64,000 nt of DNA from Ruminococcaceae bacterium R-25 (GTDB lineage Bacteria > Bacillota > Clostridia > Saccharofermentanales > Saccharofermentanaceae), in the NCBI GenBank assembly GCA_003149065.1, contig QGFZ01000004.1, positions 37,548 through 101,547 on the forward strand, given 5' to 3'. The notes beneath the pieces are model-generated. The model saw only the letters and a list, made by a program, of their open reading frames with translations. It ran no database searches and was not told the DNA's origin. Of the stretch, positions 41,988 through 51,566 are shown in pieces (within the stretch, counting starts at the first letter, position 1; every line of letters starts with the position of its first letter). Made by a program: the position numbers and the translations under genes.

Positions 41988-43556
41988 ATGGCAAAAGTTT
42001 TGCTTCAAATGAATAGCATAACCAAAACTTTTCCGGGCGTTAAAGCTCTCGACAACGTCAACCTTAGTGTTGAAGAGGGGGAGATTCACGCGCTGGTCGG
42101 CGAGAACGGTGCCGGTAAATCGACATTGATGAACGTTCTCAGCGGTATCTATCCGCATGGCACCTACGAAGGCGACATTATATACGACGGCGAAGTTTGC
42201 GAATTTCATAACATTAAAGATTCCGAGAAAAAGGGAATCGTTATCATCCACCAGGAGCTCGCGCTGATCCCTTACATGACGATCGGCGAGAACATGTTCC
42301 TCGGAAATGAACAGGGAAGTAAATGGTGTATCGACTGGAATAAGACCTATGCAGAGGCAGACAAGTACCTCGAGATGGTAGGTCTTGAAGATTCATCGAA
42401 AACACTTATTAAAGATATTGGTACAGGTAAGCAGCAGCTCGTTGAGATCGCTAAGGCTTTGGCTAAGCATGCCAGACTCCTTATCCTGGACGAGCCTACT
42501 TCTTCACTTAACGAAACAGATTCAAGAGCACTTCTTGACCTCATGAAGAAGCTTAAGAGCGAGGGAATGACGATGATCATCATCTCCCACAAGCTCAACG
42601 AAGTTTCTTATGTAGCAGATAAGATCACGGTTGTAAGAGACGGTTCCACGATCGAGACACTCGACGCTGCAGTTGATGATATCTCTGAGACGAGGATCAT
42701 CAAGGGCATGGTAGGCCGTGAAATCACTGACCGTTTCCCGAAGCGTCACGATGTTGCTTTGGGTGACGTCATGATGGAAGTCAGAGACTGGACAGTCTAT
42801 CACCCTGAATTCTCCGAGAGAAAGGTCTGCGACGGAGTTAACATTAACGTACGTGCAGGCGAAGTCGTAGGTATCTACGGACTCATGGGCGCAGGCAGAA
42901 CAGAGCTTGCAATGAGTGTTTTCGGAAGATCCTACGGTATCGGTATTTCCGGCACCTTAAAGCTCAGAGGAGAACAGGTAGTATTAAAGAGCCCTAAGCA
43001 GGCTATCGAAGCAGGTCTTGCTTATGTTACGGAAGACCGTAAGGGTAACGGACTCGTTTTGTCCAACTCTATCTTGAGAAATACGACACTTGCTAATCTT
43101 AAGGGCGTAAGCAAGGGTATCTTCATTGATAAGGATCAGGAGACAGCAGTTGCACAGGAATACGTCGGCAAGCTCAGAACGAAGACACCTTCTGTCGAGC
43201 AGCTCGTTGGCAATCTCTCAGGCGGTAACCAGCAGAAAGTCCTCCTCGCTAAGTGGATGTTTGCTAATCCGGATGTTCTCATTCTTGACGAACCTACAAG
43301 AGGTATCGACGTAGGTGCCAAGTATGAAATCTACTGCATCATCAACGATCTCGCAAAAGCAGGCAAGTCAGTAATCATGATCTCTTCCGAGCTTCCTGAA
43401 GTTATCGGAATGAGCGACAGGATCTACATCATGAACCAGGCTAAGATCGTAGGCGAGATGGATGCTGCCGTAGCAACACAGGAAAACATCATGGCTTGCA
43501 TCGTAGGTGTAAGCGGTGAGAAGAATAGCGCTGACGGCAAAGGAAGTGAGGCATAA
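41988..43556 (+). CDS. mmsA: Monosaccharide ABC transporter ATPase (two nucleotide-binding domains)
   Basis: A 522-residue protein with two fused ABC domains, as in MglA/XylG/MmsA. First domain: Walker A GENGAGKST, signature IGTGKQQ, Walker B LLILDEPTSSL. Second domain (about 260-510): a degenerate Walker A GLMGAGRTE, signature NLSGGNQQ and Walker B DVLILDEPTRGIDVGAKYEIY. It energises uptake through the two permeases encoded next. Confidence 0.92.
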   Translation: MAKVLLQMNSITKTFPGVKALDNVNLSVEEGEIHALVGENGAGKSTLMNVLSGIYPHGTYEGDIIYDGEVCEFHNIKDSEKKGIVIIHQELALIPYMTIGENMFLGNEQGSKWCIDWNKTYAEADKYLEMVGLEDSSKTLIKDIGTGKQQLVEIAKALAKHARLLILDEPTSSLNETDSRALLDLMKKLKSEGMTMIIISHKLNEVSYVADKITVVRDGSTIETLDAAVDDISETRIIKGMVGREITDRFPKRHDVALGDVMMEVRDWTVYHPEFSERKVCDGVNINVRAGEVVGIYGLMGAGRTELAMSVFGRSYGIGISGTLKLRGEQVVLKSPKQAIEAGLAYVTEDRKGNGLVLSNSILRNTTLANLKGVSKGIFIDKDQETAVAQEYVGKLRTKTPSVEQLVGNLSGGNQQKVLLAKWMFANPDVLILDEPTRGIDVGAKYEIYCIINDLAKAGKSVIMISSELPEVIGMSDRIYIMNQAKIVGEMDAAVATQENIMACIVGVSGEKNSADGKGSEA

Positions 43557-43558
43557 AT

Positions 43559-44809
43559 ATGGGCGGAAATAAAGTTATAAATTTCTTGCGTAAATACATG
43601 ATGCTTATCGCTACTGTTATCGTAGTCATCGCGTTCTACTTCATCACAGGCGGTAAGACATTAATCCCGATGAACATCGACAGTTTGATCTCGCAGAACG
43701 CATACGTTTTCGTACTCGGAACAGGTATGCTCCTCTGCATCCTTACCGGCGGTAACATCGATCTTTCAGTAGGTTCCGTAATCTGTCTTGCAGGCAGTAT
43801 CGGTGCCATCATTATGGACAAGAATATACCGTGGCCCGTTGCAGTAGCAGTAATGCTCTTCATCGGTCTCGTAGTCGGTATCTGGCACGGTTTCTGGATC
43901 GCATATGTAAAGGTTCCTCCTTTCATCGCTACACTCGTAGGCATGCTCGCGTTCAGAGGTCTCGCTAACATCATCATGCAGGGTAAGGACGTTCCTGTTG
44001 AGAACAAGTCATTCCTAAACTTCTTCGGCGGCAGCGATTCCTGCTACATCCCTGATTTCCTTGCAAAAGTAGGCAAGCCGATCGTTATCGGAGATACAAC
44101 TCTTAATAAGACTTGTATGGTTTTCGCAATCCTTCTTGCGATCGGACTCGTTCTTTTCACATTCATCAACCGCGCAAGACTTATCAGCAAGGGCTATAAG
44201 GTAGATAACATCATTACAGTTATCATCAAGACGATCATCATCGCAGCTGTTATCGTATGGTTCGGATATAAGCTCGCTTGCTACAAGGGTATTCCTACAG
44301 CATTCGTCTGGATCGCCCTCGTACTCGGAATCTTTGCTTACATCACAACAAAGACAACATTGGGTAGAAACCTCTATGCTGTCGGCGGCAACGAAAAGGC
44401 TACAAGACTTTCCGGTATCGATACCAGAAAGGTTATGTTCAGCGCTTACACACTCATGGGTGTCCTCGCAGGTCTTGCAGGTATCCTCGTAATCGCAAGA
44501 GGCCAGAAGGCCAGCCCTACGATCGGTGTAGGTTTCGAAATGGACGCTATCGCAGCATGCTTCATCGGCGGCGCTTCCGCATACGGCGGAACTGGTTCCA
44601 TCGGCGGTGTTATCATCGGTGCTGCTTTGATGGGTATCATCAACCAGGGCATGTCCATCGCAGACACACCTGTCAACTATCAGAAGGTTGTTAAGGGTAT
44701 CGTTCTTATCCTCGCAGTTCTCTTCGACGTCATGATGCAGATGAAGAGAAAGGGAGCTAAGAAGGCCAAGAATGTTGCAGCTTCAGAGAAGGGAGGTGCT
44801 AACGTATGA
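43559..44809 (+). CDS. mmsB: Monosaccharide ABC transporter permease 1
   Basis: The 416-residue permease has about ten transmembrane segments and the family features TGGNIDLSVGSV, PPFIATLVGMLAFRG and VGGNEKATRLSGI. Its coding sequence overlaps the next, paralogous permease by 4 bp. Confidence 0.9.
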   Translation: MGGNKVINFLRKYMMLIATVIVVIAFYFITGGKTLIPMNIDSLISQNAYVFVLGTGMLLCILTGGNIDLSVGSVICLAGSIGAIIMDKNIPWPVAVAVMLFIGLVVGIWHGFWIAYVKVPPFIATLVGMLAFRGLANIIMQGKDVPVENKSFLNFFGGSDSCYIPDFLAKVGKPIVIGDTTLNKTCMVFAILLAIGLVLFTFINRARLISKGYKVDNIITVIIKTIIIAAVIVWFGYKLACYKGIPTAFVWIALVLGIFAYITTKTTLGRNLYAVGGNEKATRLSGIDTRKVMFSAYTLMGVLAGLAGILVIARGQKASPTIGVGFEMDAIAACFIGGASAYGGTGSIGGVIIGAALMGIINQGMSIADTPVNYQKVVKGIVLILAVLFDVMMQMKRKGAKKAKNVAASEKGGANV

Positions 44810-46170
44810 ATGACTTCAGCATGAAGAATGTTCTCAAAAAGAACGTAATGACAATAGCACTTTTCGGAATTTACGTTTTATTCGTTATCTTAGCGTTTAC
44901 TCTCAAGAGCACCAACATGCTCGAACCGTCGATCGTAACTTCGCTCATCGAGCAGAACGCTTACGTATTCGTCCTCGGTGCAGGTATGCTCATGTGTATG
45001 CTTACCGGTGGTAACATCGACTTGTCCGTTGGTTCAGTCGTTTGCTTCGTCGGTGCGATCGTCGGACTTTTCTCCGTCGAAAACAGAATCATCACCTCAA
45101 GCTACCCTGTTCCGGTCGTTCTCCTTATCGCTTTAGGCGTAGGTGTCGCATACGGTTCACTCCTCGGCTACCTCATCGCTTACGTAAGAATACCTCCGTG
45201 GATCGCAACCCTCGCAGGCTACCTCGCTTTCCGTGGCCTTGGTACACAGATTCTTACAAAGGCATCTGAAACAAACGCAATCTCTCTTCCTAACACTGTT
45301 GCAGCAGGCGAGTTGTCTGATATCTTCAGCGGAAGACTTTTCGAGACAGACTGGGGCGTAATTAATATTCCCTGCGTTGTGATCGGTGCTTTGGCTGTTG
45401 GCGCAATCTTCTTCCTCAACATGAGATCACGCCACGCAAAGGTTATTAAGGGCTACGATGTAGAACCTAAATGGTTCACTATCCTTAAGAGCACCATCAT
45501 CGGTCTCGTAATCATGTTCTTTGCTATCGAGTTCGCATATGACGGAGGTCTTCCTATAGTAGTCCTCTGGATCGCAGGCATCCTCATCATCTACGGAATC
45601 ATCACAGAGAAGACAGTCATCGGCCGTCACTTCATGACAGTCGGCGGCAATGCCGAAGCAGCAAGACTTTCCGGTATCAACAACAAGCGCGTAATGTTCT
45701 TTGCTTACCTCAATATGGCGCTCCTCACAGTTATCGCCGCTTTGATCGTAACAGTCAGAACAGGTGCCGCAAACTCCTTTGCAGGTCAGGAATACGAGCT
45801 TGATGCTATCGCAGCTTGTATCGTCGGCGGCGTTTCCGCTTACGGTGGTGCAGGAACCATCATTGGAATGGTAGTCGGCGCTACATTGATCGGTGTCATC
45901 AACCAGGGCATGTCCCTCATCGGTGTTGACCAGAACTGGATCAAGATCGTTAAAGGTCTGGTACTCCTCGCTGCCGTTGTATTCGATATCGTTACAAAGG
46001 ATAAGGCATCAAAGAGGAAAGCTCCTGTTAAGGTTAAGGCACATGAAGTTGACGAGGCTTTGGCAAAGGCCCAGGCAGATCTCGAAAAGGCCATTGAAGA
46101 GGCCGCGAATGAAGCCGCTGAGCGCACAGCCTCAACCGCTGACGAAGGAGCAGTTACAACAGATTCTTAA
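44806..46170 (+). CDS. Monosaccharide ABC transporter permease 2, with coiled C-terminal tail
   Basis: The 454-residue paralogue of the preceding permease has matching TGGNIDLSVGSV, PPWIATLAGYLAFRG and VGGNAEAARLSGI blocks. A C-terminal extension of about 45 residues is Ala/Glu-rich and probably coiled (EVDEALAKAQADLEKAIEEA). Importers of this family usually use one permease gene and a homodimer; two genes imply a heterodimer. A terminator follows. Confidence 0.88.
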   Translation: MNDFSMKNVLKKNVMTIALFGIYVLFVILAFTLKSTNMLEPSIVTSLIEQNAYVFVLGAGMLMCMLTGGNIDLSVGSVVCFVGAIVGLFSVENRIITSSYPVPVVLLIALGVGVAYGSLLGYLIAYVRIPPWIATLAGYLAFRGLGTQILTKASETNAISLPNTVAAGELSDIFSGRLFETDWGVINIPCVVIGALAVGAIFFLNMRSRHAKVIKGYDVEPKWFTILKSTIIGLVIMFFAIEFAYDGGLPIVVLWIAGILIIYGIITEKTVIGRHFMTVGGNAEAARLSGINNKRVMFFAYLNMALLTVIAALIVTVRTGAANSFAGQEYELDAIAACIVGGVSAYGGAGTIIGMVVGATLIGVINQGMSLIGVDQNWIKIVKGLVLLAAVVFDIVTKDKASKRKAPVKVKAHEVDEALAKAQADLEKAIEEAANEAAERTASTADEGAVTTDS

Positions 46171-46235
46171 TAACCCGTTCTTTCATAATAATGTTTTCCG
46201 GTCACCCGAATACCCGGAATGCACTTTACCTCCAG

Positions 46236-46264
46236 CCGCCGCAAACCCATGCGGCGGTTTTTTT
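46236..46264 (+). terminator. Terminator of the sugar-transporter operon
   Basis: CCGCCGCA and TGCGGCGG are an 8-bp perfect stem followed by seven T. Confidence 0.92.
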
Positions 46265-46318
46265 GTGGGGTACAGAATCCCGGCACTGCCTGAAATTCCG
46301 CCTGGATTTTATGCCCTG

Positions 46319-46505
46319 GCAGAAACGAGCGGCAAAACGAGCGTCACTGCCGTTCAAACCGCCGCTCAAATGGCCTGATACTGCAGAAACGAGCGGTAAA
46401 ACGAACGGCTACATCCGTCCAAAATGCCGCTCAAATGGCCTTAAAACGCAAAAACAGCGGTAAAAAGTGCGGCTATAGCCGTCCTTTTTGCCGTACTTTT
46501 GCTGG
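46319..46505. repeat. Three tandem degenerate palindromic repeats, about 64 bp each
   Basis: Units begin near 46319, 46383 and 46448. Each holds an AGCGG-AAAA-CG block and the first two end CCGCTCAAATGGCC, giving internal dyad symmetry. The stretch 46171-46770 has only the terminator and these repeats; no gene is supported. Confidence 0.75.
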
Positions 46506-46770
46506 TTTTGGGCCGAAAATACGGTCATTAATGCGGCGGCAGCCGTATCAGAAGCCGTATTCACTAAGAAAATCACGCAGAAATCCGGCAGTGCCAGATG
46601 TTTGCTGGAATAAATGATGATTTTTGATGAAAAGTCATGAAGAACTTCGGGCAGTGCCGGACTTTTGCAAGATTTTTAAACACGCGGGAACGAAATACAA
46701 AAGCCACTGCAACATTTTTAAATCCACATCTGTTATAAAGGTATATAGGAAATTCCAGGGGAGGATTACT

Positions 46771-47883
46771 ATGCTTAAAAACAGACTGATATCGGCGTTG
46801 CTTATAGCATCTCTTATAGCGGGTGTTACTGCCTGCAGCACGGATTCCGCGAATGATAACGGCGGAGACGAGTCCAAAAATACGGTAATTGAACAGAATG
46901 AGCCGAGCGATGAAGAGACAGAAGGCACTTCTGACGAAGACACTGCCGGAAACAATACCGAAACCACCACTGAAACCACCACTGAAACCACCGCCGAAAC
47001 CTCCGGCACCACCACAAACACCAAAACTACAAAAGCTCAGAAGCTTGCAGTACCTGAAGCAGGTGAGGACTACATCCTTTTCTCATACGAGTACGGCAAT
47101 ATGGCATGGGGATACCAGTCGGTGAAAATGCTGTTCCTTAATAACGGCGATGTCTATACTTTCGAGAACGATCCGGGAACGGCAATCGATAAGAACGGCA
47201 GGGATCTCGCGGTACAGTATCTGAAGGCGTATGCGGAGCCGGCGACTCACATAAGCACAAATAAACTGAAGGATCTTTACGACATCTGCAAAAAGATCGA
47301 TCCCGATGTTAAGACCGAAGAAAAGAGCACCGCCAAAGACATGGGCTCTTACATGTTTAAGTTCTTCGATCCGGAGACGAATCAGGAGGTCCTTATCTTA
47401 AAGACCGGTGATGTGACCATGACGACCGACGACAAGAATCTTAAGGCGGCCCAGAAAAAGGCGGAAAGCTTAGTACGTAAGCAGGGCGCGGTAAATGAAG
47501 ATTTTTACTTGTCACTGAATACGAGCATTGTAAACGTTCCTTACGGAGGCAAGGACCTTATCGGCCAGAATATGTCTTTTGACAGCTACGACAAGCTCCT
47601 GGTGTTCTGCAATAAGAATGGTATCGAAGTCGAAAAGTATCTGACCGATGAAATGAAGAAATCTTACGGGCAGGCCAAGTACTTCATTTTGCAGGTCTAC
47701 GATACGAACCTGATGGTTGACGGGTATCTTCGTATAGATGAAAAGGTATTGAAGTTCCTGCCGTCGCTCGCGGATTATGAATACAATCCGGCCTTTGAAG
47801 GCAAGGTGACCGTTGCGATCATGCGGTTCGACAAGCTCGATAAATATGAACTCGTGAACGAAAACGGGACCCCGTGGAAGTAA
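46771..47883 (+). CDS. Lipoprotein with Thr-rich linker
   Basis: A 370-residue lipoprotein; the signal MLKNRLISALLIASLIAG ends at the lipobox VTAC. A Thr/Glu-rich linker (TTTETTTETTAETSGTTT, residues about 60-90) separates the anchor from a roughly 280-residue domain I do not recognise. GGGGAGG precedes ATG 46771; the upstream in-frame start at 46624 has none. Such linkers are common in wall-spanning lipoproteins. Function unknown. Confidence 0.7.
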   Translation: MLKNRLISALLIASLIAGVTACSTDSANDNGGDESKNTVIEQNEPSDEETEGTSDEDTAGNNTETTTETTTETTAETSGTTTNTKTTKAQKLAVPEAGEDYILFSYEYGNMAWGYQSVKMLFLNNGDVYTFENDPGTAIDKNGRDLAVQYLKAYAEPATHISTNKLKDLYDICKKIDPDVKTEEKSTAKDMGSYMFKFFDPETNQEVLILKTGDVTMTTDDKNLKAAQKKAESLVRKQGAVNEDFYLSLNTSIVNVPYGGKDLIGQNMSFDSYDKLLVFCNKNGIEVEKYLTDEMKKSYGQAKYFILQVYDTNLMVDGYLRIDEKVLKFLPSLADYEYNPAFEGKVTVAIMRFDKLDKYELVNENGTPWK

Positions 47884-48010
47884 AACGGCGCTGTGAAAAA
47901 CGGCACCCCATAAAAACAAACGGCACACCAAGGAAACAGCGCCAGCGCCTCTAAACGGCGCAAAACTGAAGCATTAACACAAAATTAATAGAAAAATGCG
48001 GTTTAGATAG

Positions 48011-48016
48011 TATAAT
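48011..48016 (+). promoter_or_regulatory. -10 element of the MoxR-Bat operon
   Basis: TATAAT at 48011-48016; the -35 is weak. The gap 47884-48153 otherwise contains short AACGGC-type repeats and GC-rich hairpins (GGGC/GCCC, CGGCG/CGCCG around 48080-48112) in the leader. Confidence 0.45.
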
Positions 48017-48062
48017 AAGCAAGTCAAAATATTTTTACGGTATCGTGCGTAAGGGACACAAA

Positions 48063-48161
48063 ATGCCGAAAAGACAAGGGCGGAGAGCCCGGCGGAGCGC
48101 CGTCGGAGGACCCAAAGATAACATGTTCCAATGCACAGGAATGAGAGGTTTTTATGGCTGA
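48063..48161 (+). CDS. Possible basic leader ORF overlapping moxR
   Basis: A 32-codon frame starting MPKRQGRRARRSAVGG has AAGGGA 6 bp before the ATG and ends inside the first codons of the MoxR gene. The Arg-rich N-terminus and overlap suggest a regulatory upstream frame, but chance is possible. Confidence 0.25.
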   Translation: MPKRQGRRARRSAVGGPKDNMFQCTGMRGFYG

Positions 48162-49149
48162 ACAACTCGTAATGAACATCAATGTTGATGAGCTGGCAAG
48201 ATCAGGCGCCATCATTAACAAAATCAGGACTTACTACAACTCCAAGATCGTAGGTCAGTCACAGCTCGGAGTATCGCTCCTTGTTTCCATGATCGCCAAC
48301 GGTCATATCCTTTTGGAGTCCGTTCCGGGTCTTGCAAAGACTACTGCAGCAAAGGTCATGACTGAAGCTGTAGGCGGATCTTTTTCGAGAGTTCAGTGTA
48401 CGCCTGACCTTCTGCCTTCCGACATCATCGGTACGCAGACATTCAACATGACAAATAACACGTTCGAGACAAAGATCGGACCTGTTTATGCCAACTTCCT
48501 TCTCTTGGACGAGATCAACCGTTCATCTGCAAAGACACAGTCTGCGATGCTCGAAGCCATGCAGGAGAGATCCATCAGTATCGGTGGCCAGACATATAAG
48601 CTCCCGCCGGTTTTCATCGTTATCGCTACACAGAACCCTATCGAGCAGGAAGGTACTTACGAGCTTTCCGAAGCGCAGCAGGACAGATTCCTTTTGAAGG
48701 AGATCATCACATATCCTAATACCAATGAGGAAGTCGAGATCCTGAACAGGATCGAGAGCGATGTCTTCAGAGGCACAAACGCTGTTGCTACTATCGAAGA
48801 TATCGAGTTCTTACAGGACCTCTGCAAGAGAGTTTATATCTCACCTGCTATCAAGAAGTACATCGTTGATATCGTTCAGGCAACGAGAGATCCGAAGAGA
48901 TACATTTCCGCTAACCTGGCAGACTATGTTGCAATGGGTTCTTCCACACGTGCAGCCATCGCGTTCATGGAAGTTTCCAAGGCAGTTGCGCTCATCCAGG
49001 GCAGAGCTTATGTTACACCTGACGACGTTAAGGCAATGCGCCACGAAGTAATGCGTCACAGGATCATGCTTAACTTCGCCGCTATCGCAGACGGCGTTAA
49101 GGAAGAGTCCATCATCGATGCTATTGTCGGAGCAATCGTTACTCCATGA
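48154..49149 (+). CDS. MoxR-family AAA+ ATPase
   Basis: The 331-residue ATPase has Walker A ESVPGLAKTT, Walker B LLLDEINR, the AMQERSISIGG segment and a sensor region ATQNPIEQEGTYELSEAQQDRF, all typical of MoxR. MoxR proteins act with VWA proteins as chaperones that insert metals or activate enzymes. It is the first gene of a MoxR-DUF58-Bat operon and overlaps the next gene by 4 bp. GAGAGG precedes the ATG. Confidence 0.93.
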   Translation: MAEQLVMNINVDELARSGAIINKIRTYYNSKIVGQSQLGVSLLVSMIANGHILLESVPGLAKTTAAKVMTEAVGGSFSRVQCTPDLLPSDIIGTQTFNMTNNTFETKIGPVYANFLLLDEINRSSAKTQSAMLEAMQERSISIGGQTYKLPPVFIVIATQNPIEQEGTYELSEAQQDRFLLKEIITYPNTNEEVEILNRIESDVFRGTNAVATIEDIEFLQDLCKRVYISPAIKKYIVDIVQATRDPKRYISANLADYVAMGSSTRAAIAFMEVSKAVALIQGRAYVTPDDVKAMRHEVMRHRIMLNFAAIADGVKEESIIDAIVGAIVTP

Positions 49150-50027
49150 ATCTAGACTACGTCTCGAAAATTAAGTTCGGGCTTAAGCGTTATAAGACGA
49201 TAGCCACGGACAAGGCGACGAGCAGAGTTCTCGACGGTTCATACAATTCTATCTACAAGGGTAGAAGTATGAATTTCGATGAGCTCCGTGAGTACGTGCC
49301 CGGAGATGATATCAAGGACATCGACTGGAAGGCTACTTCCAGATCCCAGAAGGTCCTCATCAGGCAGTACATCGCCGAGAAGAGACACAACATCATGCTG
49401 GTAATGGATGCCAACAGGAGAATGCTCGCAGAGACCAAGACCGGCGAACAGAAGGGCGAGGTAGCTCTCATGTCCGGCGGCACATTGGCTTACATGGTTA
49501 CCGACAACGGCGACTATGTTTCCGGCCTCTACTATCACGACGAAAAGATGGAGAGATCTCCTTTTAAGACAGGATTTTTGAATCTCGAATTCCTGCTCGA
49601 GGGCTATGCCAAGTGCCTTACGCCCACGAACAAGTCTGACTTAAACGGCATCCTCAAATATATAATGCACAACATCAAAAGGCGCATGATCGTTGTCATG
49701 GTCACGGATACAGAGGGCATCTTAAACCTTCAGGATAATCTCCTGGGACAGATTACGATGGTCCATGACGTGCTCCTCATAAATGTCAGCGACGCGGATA
49801 TTTTCGGAAAGAAAGTCTATAATGTCGACGACGCAGGCTACATCCCGCCGTTCATTTCGCAGAGCAAGGCCATCCAGAAGCAGCAGAAAAAGCTCCAGGA
49901 GGACAGGCAGAAGGTAGCTATCGCAAAACTTAACAGATACGGAATCCCGTGGGTCGAGGTCGATACCGCAAACAGGGTCGACGGCAAGATCGCGGAATTA
50001 TTAGAGAAGAACAAGACGGTGAACTGA
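49146..50027 (+). CDS. DUF58 protein
   Basis: A 293-residue protein with the DUF58 signature MNFDELREYVPGDDIKDIDW near residue 40 and a VWA-like fold thereafter (HNIMLVMDANRRM). It always accompanies MoxR in such operons. Its stop is 3 bp before the next gene. Confidence 0.9.
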   Translation: MNLDYVSKIKFGLKRYKTIATDKATSRVLDGSYNSIYKGRSMNFDELREYVPGDDIKDIDWKATSRSQKVLIRQYIAEKRHNIMLVMDANRRMLAETKTGEQKGEVALMSGGTLAYMVTDNGDYVSGLYYHDEKMERSPFKTGFLNLEFLLEGYAKCLTPTNKSDLNGILKYIMHNIKRRMIVVMVTDTEGILNLQDNLLGQITMVHDVLLINVSDADIFGKKVYNVDDAGYIPPFISQSKAIQKQQKKLQEDRQKVAIAKLNRYGIPWVEVDTANRVDGKIAELLEKNKTVN

Positions 50028-50030
50028 TAT

Positions 50031-50525
50031 ATGCCTACGACGGTAAATTTGAGAAGATTATTTGATTTCTCTACGCTTCCGATAGTCATTACGGCAGCCG
50101 TTCTTGCAGCGCTCACCGTAGCTATCGTACTTTTCCTCATATATAACCTCGTAAAGGATGTTAAGAAGAAGGAAAAGCCCGTGGAGCAGCCTGTTGAGCA
50201 GCCTGTTTTCGTTAAGCAGGATATCGGAAAGCTCAAGGCCGAGTACATCAATAAGCTTGCTTTGATCGAAAACAAATATAACGAAGATCCCACAAAGATC
50301 AGGCCTGCTTACGAGGGCATGAGTAAAGTGGTCAGAGAGTTTGTTTATAAAGCAACAGGAACCGAAGTTGATAAGTTTACATTGGCCGAGATCAGCAGGA
50401 CCGAATATGCGGGCCTCGCAAAGCTCATCGGCGAATACTATCAGCCGGAGTTCGACCAGATATCCGAAGGTGACGTTAAGGCTTCTTTGGAGAAAACAAG
50501 GAGATTGGTAGCTGAATGGAATTAA
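50031..50525 (+). CDS. Bat-operon membrane protein (DUF4381-like)
   Basis: The 164-residue protein has one N-terminal transmembrane helix (TAAVLAALTVAIVLFLIYNL), a Lys/Val/Glu/Gln-rich linker and a C-terminal helical domain (YEGMSKVVREFVYKATG). Its position between DUF58 and the VWA genes and its topology match the small DUF4381-type component. It overlaps the next gene by 10 bp. Confidence 0.65.
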   Translation: MPTTVNLRRLFDFSTLPIVITAAVLAALTVAIVLFLIYNLVKDVKKKEKPVEQPVEQPVFVKQDIGKLKAEYINKLALIENKYNEDPTKIRPAYEGMSKVVREFVYKATGTEVDKFTLAEISRTEYAGLAKLIGEYYQPEFDQISEGDVKASLEKTRRLVAEWN

Positions 50526-51562
50526 AGAGTCCTATAGCTTTATATATCTGCGCAGGCGTCGCACTGGTCTGCCTTATCACTGTCTTCATCACGATAGGGA
50601 TGAAGAAAAAGTATAAGGGCGGCAAAAAAGCATATCTGCCGGAATACCTGAGAAAAGAATCCGTTTATAAGACGAGGCTCTTCTGGTACAGGATACTTAA
50701 GTATGTCCTGATCTTCCTCATCATCACGAGCATCCTTTTGTCGGGCTTCCTTATGGCGCGCCCTTTCAGAACTGAATCCAAGCAGCTCGCAAACTATAAC
50801 AGGGACATCATCCTCTGCTTAGACATTTCGAGCTCGGTAGATAACCTCAACGCAACGCTCATCGACAAGCTCATCGAAGTAGTTCAGGAGTTGAACGGCG
50901 AGAGATTCGGCATCGTTATCTTCAACACGTCGCCCTGCCTTCTCTGTCCGCTTACCAATGACTACCAGTACATCTGCAGAGAGCTCGAAAAATTAAGAGA
51001 CTACCTGTCGATGAGACTCGACGTTACGAACGGCAGACTTATCCCTCCTGCGAACTATCAGGAGGCTTCCGAATATCTCGAAAACGGTACGCTCGTCGGC
51101 TGGCCTGACAGAGGATCTTCCATCATCGGAGAAGGTCTGGCAGGCGCTGTCCTTGACTTCTACGACGTTGAGGAAAAGCCTGACCGCACGAGGATCATCA
51201 TTTTCACGAGCGACAACGAAAATGCCATCAGAGACGGCGAGGAAGAGATCGTAACTCTCCCTGAGGCCGGCGAATGGGCAAAGGAAAGAGGCATCACGGT
51301 TTTCGGAATCGGTACGGAAATGATGGAAGATGCTGACCGCCAGATGATGAAGTCCACCGTTGAGAATACGGGCGGATCATTCTGGTACGGCGAAGACAAA
51401 GACGTTGTTTCAGATATTGTTTCGAACCTTAAAAAACAAATGGCAACATTGGATGACACTCAGTATGAGATCATCGAAAACGAGCTCCCGGAAAAGCCCT
51501 TCTGCTTACTGCTCTTATCGATCTCACTCATGCTGCTTTGTGCATTCGTCCTGAAAGTGTGA
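50516..51562 (+). CDS. VWA membrane protein, BatA-like
   Basis: The 348-residue protein has two N-terminal transmembrane helices, an extracellular VWA domain with an intact DISSSV metal motif (residues about 102-107), and a C-terminal helix (FCLLLLSISLMLLCAFVL). This is the BatA layout. Confidence 0.85.
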   Translation: MELKSPIALYICAGVALVCLITVFITIGMKKKYKGGKKAYLPEYLRKESVYKTRLFWYRILKYVLIFLIITSILLSGFLMARPFRTESKQLANYNRDIILCLDISSSVDNLNATLIDKLIEVVQELNGERFGIVIFNTSPCLLCPLTNDYQYICRELEKLRDYLSMRLDVTNGRLIPPANYQEASEYLENGTLVGWPDRGSSIIGEGLAGAVLDFYDVEEKPDRTRIIIFTSDNENAIRDGEEEIVTLPEAGEWAKERGITVFGIGTEMMEDADRQMMKSTVENTGGSFWYGEDKDVVSDIVSNLKKQMATLDDTQYEIIENELPEKPFCLLLLSISLMLLCAFVLKV

Positions 51563-51566
51563 TCAA

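Noticed and set aside
46319..46505. Tandem repeats that could look like a CRISPR array
   Set aside because: Only three units, degenerate, adjoining without unique spacers, and no cas genes nearby.
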